Shown here piece after piece: positions 57,811 through 64,000 of a stretch of 64,000 bases of DNA. Position numbers and translations under genes: made by a program. This DNA comes from CAXBES01 sp963974915. GTDB taxonomy: Bacteria; Bacteroidota; Bacteroidia; Flavobacteriales; Flavobacteriaceae. The DNA is taken from contig CAXBES010000006.1 of NCBI GenBank assembly GCA_963974915.1, positions 124,001-188,000 of the forward strand, written 5' to 3'. Under the pieces are notes generated by a model. The model did no database searches and was not told where the DNA came from. It was given only the letters and a program-made list of their open reading frames with translations. Each line of letters begins with the position of its first letter. Positions within the stretch are counted from its first letter, which is position 1.

Positions 57811-59292
57811 TTAACAGTCTGGACATACGTCATCAATTGTAAGATCCGGTATGTTGTAATTCATATCCAAGTTCATTGGAGGATCGAAATCACAATCGAT
57901 ACCATCGGTTGCGAAATCTCCATTTGGACCTAATTGAAGAACATCTATTTGGTTTCCGCCTGCAGAAACATCAAACTGACCTAAATCCATGTTTTGCTCA
58001 GCTACGTAACTATGACCACCTCTTTGCACAATTAAAGCAGCATTTGCAGCTCCGTGTTGCGCTGAAGTAGCACGGTTATCGTTCCCTCGCTGGTGAATAT
58101 TTAATAGATTATCTTCTCCTGTTTGGTAAGATAAAGCCTTATTACGGTGACCTCTTTGGTCTTGTAATGCTTTAAAACCACTTCCTTCTTGTACAATACC
58201 AGCTCTGTTATTGTCTCCAGCTTGATATTGTTTAGCATAGTTAGAATCATCTCCTACTTGGTAATGACCTTGAGAAATACCTGCCTCATTACCCCAACCA
58301 GAAGCTTGCTCCTGCTCAGCATAATTACTAGCACCTACAGTTCCTCCAAATTGGATGATATCTGCTTGTTGCAGCTTTCCATGTTGTGTTTGCTTAGCTT
58401 TAGCACCATAAGAATCCTGTGTAGAATGAGATATTCCAGACGCAGTACCATCAACATCGTTGATAATTTCAATCCATGTTGAAGTAGCTACAGGAACAGC
58501 GCTAAATCCAAGTGCTAAACCTTGCGTAATACCTGCTCTATTTCCCATTCCTGATCCAGCAGTAGCAGTAGTTGTCTGTAATTGCTTAGCTTGGTTATCA
58601 TCAGCTCTTTGAATTGCAACTGCAGTGTTTCTAGCACCTGCACCACTTTGATCAATAGATGATTCGTTACGATCACCTTCTTGGTAATTCATAGCCTCAT
58701 GACCTGTAGTTCCGTTTGGTCCAGCGTTTTGAATGATCATAGACTTATTCCCATCACCAATTTGACGCGTCCAGGCATCGCTGTTGTCATAGGTTTGCTG
58801 AGTACGAGCTAAGTTATCATCACCATCCTGCTCAATAGCAGCATGATTATTCTCAGCTTGTTGTCCGGTTCCTTGACGAATCAAGGCTTTGTTTCGAGCA
58901 CTGGAATCATCATTCTGTCCTTGTCTTGTTACTGCATTGTTGTAATCTCCTTCCTGAAGCGTAGTAGATTGATTTGCAGATCCAGACTGAAGTACTTCTG
59001 CCAGGTTGGCTATACCACTGGTTGGATTAACAAGTCCTGTTTGTTGTACAGCTGCTAAGTTTCCTCCCGATCCGGAACCATCATTTTGATTCGTGTAAAC
59101 CGATTGAGAAGTACCTGCCTGACGTACTCTTACTTTGTTGTCGTTACCATTCTGGATAGACTCCCCAGTGTTGGCTCCGGCTGCAGCACCCGGCAATGCC
59201 GGTACAGCACTAGCAGTAGGCGCTCCTGAAACCTGAGCAAATGCCATGGTTCCAAACATAAGTGCCGCTGCACATAAAATTGCTTTTTTCAT
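57811..59292 (-). CDS. Long curlin-repeat protein 2 (CsgA-like major subunit)
   Basis: A 493-residue secreted curlin with the same plan as curlin 1: identical signal peptide, linker and first ten or so strand motifs. A diverged middle then starts WTRQIGDGNKS where curlin 1 has WTRQVGDENKS, with a different insert (residues about 260-300). A nearly identical C-terminal tail ends DLTIDDVCPDC. The gene and its spacer repeat exactly at 1578 bp relative to curlin 1. By family knowledge the repeats stack into a beta-solenoid amyloid fibre. Confidence 0.93.
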   Translation of the reverse strand: MKKAILCAAALMFGTMAFAQVSGAPTASAVPALPGAAAGANTGESIQNGNDNKVRVRQAGTSQSVYTNQNDGSGSGGNLAAVQQTGLVNPTSGIANLAEVLQSGSANQSTTLQEGDYNNAVTRQGQNDDSSARNKALIRQGTGQQAENNHAAIEQDGDDNLARTQQTYDNSDAWTRQIGDGNKSMIIQNAGPNGTTGHEAMNYQEGDRNESSIDQSGAGARNTAVAIQRADDNQAKQLQTTTATAGSGMGNRAGITQGLALGFSAVPVATSTWIEIINDVDGTASGISHSTQDSYGAKAKQTQHGKLQQADIIQFGGTVGASNYAEQEQASGWGNEAGISQGHYQVGDDSNYAKQYQAGDNNRAGIVQEGSGFKALQDQRGHRNKALSYQTGEDNLLNIHQRGNDNRATSAQHGAANAALIVQRGGHSYVAEQNMDLGQFDVSAGGNQIDVLQLGPNGDFATDGIDCDFDPPMNLDMNYNIPDLTIDDVCPDC

Positions 59293-59385
59293 AATTGAAA
59301 GTATTTGGTTAATATTAAATGTTGATTAAATTGGTTATAGTAGGCGCAACGAAGCGCCTACTATTGGTATTTGTTTAAAGACTAT
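58793..59385. repeat. 593-bp duplicated segment, copy 2
   Basis: Partner of 57215-57807. It covers the 5' third of curlin gene 2 and the spacer with the hairpin downstream of gene 3. Confidence 0.85.
59337..59364. repeat. Curlin-array 3' hairpin, copy 3
   Basis: ATAGTAGGCGC / GCGCCTACTAT around AACGAA, 25 bp after the stop of curlin gene 3. Identical to copy 2. Confidence 0.85.
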
Positions 59386-59388
59386 TTT

Positions 59389-60852
59389 TTAACAGTCTGG
59401 ACATACGTCACCTAAGTTGAAACCTGGAACTGAATAGTCCATTGTAGGATCCATTGGATCATCGAATACACAGTCAACACCGTCTGTTCCAAAATCACCA
59501 TTAGGACCTAATTGAAGGATATCAGCTTGATTTCCACCATTTGGAAGACCAACAGGACTTCCGTTAGGTAAGTTCTGAGTTACGCTATAAGAATGACCAC
59601 CTCTTTGAACTAATAATATACCATTATCTTGTCCTCTTTGAGCAGTAGTTCCACGGTTACCATCACCATCTTGGTAAGTATTAACTAAGTTACTATCTCC
59701 TTGTTGAGTTGTTAAAGCACTGTTGTCATCACCAGATTGTCTTTGGTATGCCTTGTGGTTAAATCCTCTTTGAGAGATACCAGCCTGACTGTTAGTACCA
59801 CTTTGGTCTTGACGAGCGTAGTTAGCTGCTCCAGCTGGGTTACCATAAAGGTTTTGAACAGTGAAAGCTTCGTTACCAGAACCTGATTGATTTTGCTCAG
59901 CATAGTTTCCTTCAGGACTATCAACACCAAACTGACGAATGTCTGCATTGTTTTCATGACCACTTTGAGTTTGGAAAGCAATACCACCAATAGAACCTAA
60001 ACTTTGAGATCCTGAATCAATATCGTCAACATTTTGTAAATCGAAATATGTTGAAGCAAAGGTAAATCCAGTAAAAACGTTTCCTTGAGCAATGATAGCA
60101 GTATTACCTGTACCACCTGCAACAGCATCAGTAGTTTGTAATTGCTTTGCCTTATTATCGTCACCTTCTTGGAAAGTTCTAGCAGTGTTTCTTGCACCAG
60201 CTCCACTTTGATCAATAGACGATTCGTTGTTATTTCCAACTTGCTCATTTTGTGCTAAGTGACCATCAGTTCCGTTAGGACCTGCATTTTGAACGATCAT
60301 AGATTTGTTTCCATCACCATCCTGAACTGTCCAAGCTTCACTGTTATCATAAGTTTGCTGAGTTTGAGCTAGGTTGCTATTTCCATCTTGCTCAATAGCT
60401 GCAAAATTATTCTCAGCTTGTTGACCTGTTCCCTGACGTATTTTCGCTCTGTTATCAGCACTAGAATCGTCATTTTGTCCTTGTCTTGTTACTGCATTGT
60501 TGTAATCCCCTTCTTGAACAGTAGTTGATTGGTTAGCAGATCCAGACTGAAGTACTTCCGCCAGGTTTTCGATACCACTGGTTGGATTTACAAGTCCGGT
60601 TTGCATTACTCTGGCTAAGTTTCCACCTGATCCAGAACCATCATTCTGATTCGTGTAAACTGATTGTGAAGTACCCGCCTGACGTACTCTTACTTTGTTG
60701 TCATTTCCATTTTGAATTGACTCACCAGTATTAGCTCCAGAAGCTGCTCCTGGTAAAGCAGGAACCGCACTAGCAGTTGGTGCTCCTGAAACCTGAGCAA
60801 ATGCCATAGTTCCAAACATAAGTGCCGCAGCACATAAAATTACTTTTTTCAT
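59389..60852 (-). CDS. Long curlin-repeat protein 3 (CsgA-like major subunit)
   Basis: A 487-residue secreted curlin. The signal peptide differs from copies 1 and 2 by one residue (MKKVILC). The N-terminal strands are close to copies 1 and 2, but with many synonymous and some coding changes (for example RVMQTGLVN). An insert near residues 260-300 (FTFASTYFDLQNVDD) breaks the strand series. The C-terminal tail is CVFDDPMDPTMDYSVPGF...DVCPDC. It is the most diverged of the three tightly spaced copies and so probably the older unit. Confidence 0.93.
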   Translation of the reverse strand: MKKVILCAAALMFGTMAFAQVSGAPTASAVPALPGAASGANTGESIQNGNDNKVRVRQAGTSQSVYTNQNDGSGSGGNLARVMQTGLVNPTSGIENLAEVLQSGSANQSTTVQEGDYNNAVTRQGQNDDSSADNRAKIRQGTGQQAENNFAAIEQDGNSNLAQTQQTYDNSEAWTVQDGDGNKSMIVQNAGPNGTDGHLAQNEQVGNNNESSIDQSGAGARNTARTFQEGDDNKAKQLQTTDAVAGGTGNTAIIAQGNVFTGFTFASTYFDLQNVDDIDSGSQSLGSIGGIAFQTQSGHENNADIRQFGVDSPEGNYAEQNQSGSGNEAFTVQNLYGNPAGAANYARQDQSGTNSQAGISQRGFNHKAYQRQSGDDNSALTTQQGDSNLVNTYQDGDGNRGTTAQRGQDNGILLVQRGGHSYSVTQNLPNGSPVGLPNGGNQADILQLGPNGDFGTDGVDCVFDDPMDPTMDYSVPGFNLGDVCPDC

Positions 60853-60903
60853 AATTAAGATATTATTAATAGTTAAAATTGATTAATTAAATATTGTTTG
60901 ATA

Positions 60904-60933
60904 ACAGAGAGTTACAACTTAGCAACTCTCTGT
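60904..60933. repeat. 3' hairpin of curlin gene 4 (unrelated stem sequence)
   Basis: ACAGAGAGTT (60904-60913) and AACTCTCTGT (60924-60933) form a 10-bp stem 10 bp after the stop of curlin gene 4. It takes the same position as the hairpins of genes 1-3 but has a different sequence. Confidence 0.8.
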
Positions 60934-60943
60934 CTAATTATTT

Positions 60944-62437
60944 TTAGCAACCAGGACAAACGTCATCGATTGTAAAGTCTGGCACAGTATAATCCATAGT
61001 TGGATCTAATTCATCCATAAACATACAGTTAACACCGTCTGTTCCGAAATCACCGTTAGGTCCCAATTGTAGGATATCAGCTTGGTTTCCACCACCTGCT
61101 CCCAGATCCTGAACGTTTTGCTGTGTACTATATGAGTGACCACCTCTTTGAACTATAAGAGCTGCGTTCTCTACACCACGTTGTGCTGTGGTAATACGGT
61201 TAGAGTTTCCAAACTGATGCGTATTTAATAAGTTACCATCACCTTGTTGTGCAGATAGAACCACATTGAGTCTGTTTTGTTGGTATTGATACGCTTTGTG
61301 ATTTGATCCATTTTGAACAAGACCTGCTGTGTTTAAGTCACCGCTTTGTTTTTGTTTTGCGTAGTTGTTACCGTCTGTAGCAGCACCATATGGATTTTGA
61401 ACGATCATAGCGTCGTGACCCCATCCTGATTGATTCTGTTCAGCATAGTTATCACTTCCAAATTGAGCGATCTCAGCTTCCTGTAATTTTCCAGTTTGAG
61501 TTTGGAAAGCAAGGTTACTAATTGAACTAGCATTTATTGGACCAACGTTAGAATTAACATCATCTACATTAGCGTCAATAGCAAAAAATACAGATTGAGT
61601 TACAGGTGCGCTACTAATATCAAAGAAACGATCCCCTTGATTGATCCCAGCTCTGTTCCCCATACCTGAACCGGCAGCGGCAGTAGTAGTTTGCATTTGC
61701 TTAGCTTGGTTATCATCACCTAATTGAATAGTATGTGCGATATTTCTACCACCTCCACCATTTCCTTGATGGATTGAAGACTCATTGTTATTTCCATACT
61801 GCTCTGTTAAAGCATCATGACCTGAAGATCCGTTTGGACCTGCACTTTGATAAACCATAGACTTGTTAGCATCACCTACCTGGATCGTCCAAGCATCACT
61901 ATTATCATAGCGTTGATCGGTTTGAGCCTGGTTGTTAGTACCATCCTGATCAATTGCCGCATAGTTGCTCTCAGCTTGTTGAGCACCTACAGCACCTTGT
62001 TGAATTCTAGCTTTGTTTCCAGAACTAGCGTCATCATTAGACCCTTGACGAGTAATTGCTTCGTTATAATCACCTTGTTGTAACAAAGTTGTTTGATTCG
62101 CTGAACCTTGTTGCTGAACCTCAGCTAAATTAAGTTCACCACTTCCCGATTGTACTAGTCCAATTTGTGTTACTTGCGCTAAGTTTCCACCTGTTCCAGA
62201 ACCATCAGATTGATTGGTTAATACAGATTGTGATGTACCTGCCTGACGAACACGAACCTTATTGTCATTTCCATTTTGGATAGACTGTCCTGTGTTAGCT
62301 CCGGCAGCGGCGCCCGGTAATGCAGCAACCGGCGTTACAGCAGGTTGTGACCCTCCACCCATTGGAGTTCCAGATACCTGTGCCATCGCTACAGTTCCAA
62401 ACATAAGTGCCGCAGCACATAAAATTACTTTTTTCAT
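60944..62437 (-). CDS. Long curlin-repeat protein 4 (CsgA-like major subunit)
   Basis: A 497-residue secreted curlin with a Gly-rich variant of the linker (GTPMGGGSQPAVTPVAALPG). About 28 Gln-x-Gly-x-x-Asn strand motifs follow, with an insert near residues 265-310. The C-terminal tail MFMDELDPTMDYTVPDF ends in DVCPGC, where the other copies have CPDC. It lies downstream of a 779-bp intergenic region and may be the first gene of the transcript covering curlins 4-1 and the csg genes. Confidence 0.93.
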   Translation of the reverse strand: MKKVILCAAALMFGTVAMAQVSGTPMGGGSQPAVTPVAALPGAAAGANTGQSIQNGNDNKVRVRQAGTSQSVLTNQSDGSGTGGNLAQVTQIGLVQSGSGELNLAEVQQQGSANQTTLLQQGDYNEAITRQGSNDDASSGNKARIQQGAVGAQQAESNYAAIDQDGTNNQAQTDQRYDNSDAWTIQVGDANKSMVYQSAGPNGSSGHDALTEQYGNNNESSIHQGNGGGGRNIAHTIQLGDDNQAKQMQTTTAAAGSGMGNRAGINQGDRFFDISSAPVTQSVFFAIDANVDDVNSNVGPINASSISNLAFQTQTGKLQEAEIAQFGSDNYAEQNQSGWGHDAMIVQNPYGAATDGNNYAKQKQSGDLNTAGLVQNGSNHKAYQYQQNRLNVVLSAQQGDGNLLNTHQFGNSNRITTAQRGVENAALIVQRGGHSYSTQQNVQDLGAGGGNQADILQLGPNGDFGTDGVNCMFMDELDPTMDYTVPDFTIDDVCPGC

Positions 62438-63161
62438 AATGTTTAAATTTGGTTAATAATTAAATTGATAAAAAAATTGATAAAAAATTTATATAGTTAA
62501 TAAAATTGATTACACACTATTTTAGCCGATGTGCATGCATAACAAGCACATCATAATTTATGATGTTGGGGATAATTTGTAAGATTTTTACCAAAAGCAC
62601 TGTAACAGTACTAAAGGTAATCTCACTTTGGGGATAGTGAAAGGGACAATGTATTCAGGTTTGTGGAACACATTCTTGAGGGATTATTTAAAAACCACTT
62701 TGAACCAGTTATAAAAGTTCACAAATTAAAGAACATAAGTGGGGCCTTATAACTTATTATTGAGGAGATGTAATTAAGATTCACTCAATTACAATTCAAA
62801 TATGCAATAAAATATTCAATTGATTATACGTACTTATACGTACATAACTAATTGAAAATATGAACTGTAGGATTTTTCCTATTAACATTTTTAATAAGAA
62901 TAGACGTACATAATAAAATGTCGGTCAACTACCACAAATTGACTCTTTTGATCAAATGTTAATATTATGTTAAAATTTTATCTTTCTCATTTTATATTCA
63001 AACTGTTAAAGTGATGCTTTTTTTCCACGCTACTGTTAAATGCTGAACCAGAATTTAAATAATCTAATTCGAATGCTTCCCATTTATCTATAGAATCTTA
63101 GCCGAATTCCATTAATCCGGATGGATCTTTTTTAGCCATAGAATCATCGAGGGTAGAAAAA
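62438..63161. promoter_or_regulatory. Large structured upstream region of curlin gene 4
   Basis: An AT-rich, gene-free stretch between curlin genes 4 and 5. It holds GATGTGC / GCACATC (62528-62534, 62546-62552), a palindrome CATCATAA-T-TTATGATG (62549-62565), a tandem repeat TTATACGTAC x2 (62824-62833, 62834-62843) and the 10-mer ACGTACATAA at 62838-62847 and 62904-62913. No perfect TAnnTTTG box was found on the minus strand. Its size and repeats suggest the main regulatory region of the curli operon. Confidence 0.5.
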
Positions 63162-63190
63162 AAAAGCAGGCAACTTGGTTGCCTGCTTTT
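63162..63190 (-). terminator. Intrinsic terminator of curlin gene 5
   Basis: AAAAGCAGGCAAC (63162-63174) and GTTGCCTGCTTTT (63178-63190) form a perfect stem around TTG. On the minus strand it is followed by a nine-T run. It is the only curlin 3' hairpin here with a T-run, so gene 5 is a separate transcript end. Confidence 0.92.
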
Positions 63191-63216
63191 CATAATGATT
63201 AGTTGGTTGTTAGCTC

Positions 63217-64000
63217 TTAACAGTCTGGGCAAACATCTCCTAGATCGAAATCCGGAATAGAATAATCCATATTTAAATCCATTGGGTTGTCGAAGTCACA
63301 GTCTATACCATCTGTTGCAAAATCTCCATTAGGACCTAATTGAAGGATATCTGCCTGATTTCCACCTGCAGAAAAGTCGGAGTGGGATAATCCCATGTTT
63401 TGTTGAACGGAATAAGTATGACCGCCATCTTGAACCATTAAAGCAGCGTTTGCTGAACCATGTTGCGTTGAATGTGCAACATTATCGTCACCTCTTTGAT
63501 GAATATTTAATAAGTGATTTTCACCAAGTTGATATGATAAGGCATCACTAGAATTTCCTCTTTGATCCTGAAGTGCTTTCATACCTGTACCATTTTGCAT
63601 AAGCGCAGAACGATTATCGTTTCCTGCTTGATATTGCTTAGCGTAATTTTCACCACTTGTACCTTTCCAATCTTGTTCAATTCCGGCAATGTTACTCGCA
63701 CCTGAAGCTTGTTCTTGTTCGGCATAGTTACTATCTCCAATGCCTAAACCTCCGCTTTGAAGTATATCTGCTTCATTCTCTTCTCCATTTTGAGTTTGCT
63801 TTGCTCTGGCTCCAAATGATGAAAGAGAACTATGATAAGCTGATCCAGCGGCGCTATCCAATTCTGAGAATATATCCCCACGAGCTCTATTCTTAGCATG
63901 CGTTATAGGACCAAAGAAAGTTTGAGAAATTCCTGCTCGGTTTCCTGTCGCCCCGGATGCAGCAGTCGTAGTTTGCATTTGCTTAGCTTGATTATCGTCA
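63217..64000 (-). CDS. Long curlin-repeat protein 5 (C-terminal part; 5' end outside the window)
   Basis: The frame stays open to the window edge. Codons before the internal Met at 63978 read DDNQAKQ, as in the other copies, so the true start is beyond 64000. The visible ~260 residues contain about 13 strand motifs (AKQTQNGEENEA, LQDQRGNSSDA, NIHQRGDDNVA) and the conserved tail CDFDNPMDLNMDYSIPDF...DVCPDC. It most resembles curlin 2 in its C-terminal half. It ends at a strong terminator, unlike copies 1-4. Confidence 0.92.
   Translation of the reverse strand, partial: DDNQAKQMQTTTAASGATGNRAGISQTFFGPITHAKNRARGDIFSELDSAAGSAYHSSLSSFGARAKQTQNGEENEADILQSGGLGIGDSNYAEQEQASGASNIAGIEQDWKGTSGENYAKQYQAGNDNRSALMQNGTGMKALQDQRGNSSDALSYQLGENHLLNIHQRGDDNVAHSTQHGSANAALMVQDGGHTYSVQQNMGLSHSDFSAGGNQADILQLGPNGDFATDGIDCDFDNPMDLNMDYSIPDFDLGDVCPDC

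Noticed and set aside
57265..59058. Two identical 71-residue plus-strand reading frames (57265-57480 and 58843-59058)
   Set aside because: They are antisense to the curlin coding sequence and are identical only because the underlying curlin segment is duplicated; there is no plus-strand promoter or signal peptide.
62438..63161. A missed gene or tRNA in the 724-bp curli upstream region
   Set aside because: All frames are interrupted frequently, and no cloverleaf or T-loop sequence was found.

Overview
The window reads as chromosome of a marine-type member of Flavobacteriaceae (Bacteroidota). The evidence is a SusC/SusD pair, a secreted protein with a type IX secretion C-terminal sorting domain, a two-motif DnaJ, the family proteins DUF4920, DUF1684, DUF4197, DUF6268 and Lacal_2735, and promoter-like TAnnTTTG boxes (the Bacteroidota -7 element) upstream of many genes. 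I see no rRNA, tRNA, phage, insertion sequence or CRISPR.

Layout. 1-10.9 kb: the first codons of an Ohr/OsmC-type gene, the GTPase MeaB, a sugar-nucleotide epimerase, a translationally coupled GT2 / LAB_N / GT39 membrane glycosylation operon, a PAP2 phosphatase, a MATE exporter, an ABC exporter, and DUF1801 and DUF1853 genes. 10.9-18.5 kb: a lipoprotein-SusD-SusC uptake operon, an M28 peptidase and a PPK2 kinase. 18.6-26 kb: a compact minus-strand run (grpE-dnaJ, then NatA/NatB-like ABC transporter, MscS channel, DUF6268 barrel, NtrC-like regulator without a DNA-binding domain). 26-41.5 kb: mixed housekeeping and envelope genes (YceI, MnmD, BCAT, M49 peptidase, CrcB), a leader-peptide attenuator in front of an MFS exporter, an Lrp regulator and a RES/Xre toxin-antitoxin pair. 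41.6-51.3 kb: a fused isobutyryl-CoA mutase (IcmF type), a T9SS cargo protein, a BtuF-like receptor, pyrF, prfA and purM. 51.4-64 kb: a large curli (functional amyloid) locus, entirely on the minus strand.

The curli locus is the most striking system. Five tandem genes encode very long curlin-repeat proteins; four are complete (487-497 residues) and one runs off the window. They are followed by a short curlin-like protein, a CsgE with an extra N-terminal Ig-like half, CsgF, a CsgG with a C-terminal barrel-like extension, and a beta-propeller lipoprotein whose start overlaps csgG. Two of the curlin genes share a stretch of about 593 bp with no difference visible by eye, so the array is evolving by duplication or gene conversion.

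The second highlight is at 36.9-37.1 kb. A 25-codon Arg/Lys-rich leader ORF, an internal hairpin, a strong intrinsic terminator and a 7-nt antiterminator pairing lie directly before an MFS exporter. This is the architecture of ribosome-stalling attenuation of resistance genes. Third, at 27.75-27.95 kb a 47-bp tandem repeat copies the last codons and stop of mnmD several times over. All calls come from reading the sequence; no database search was run.
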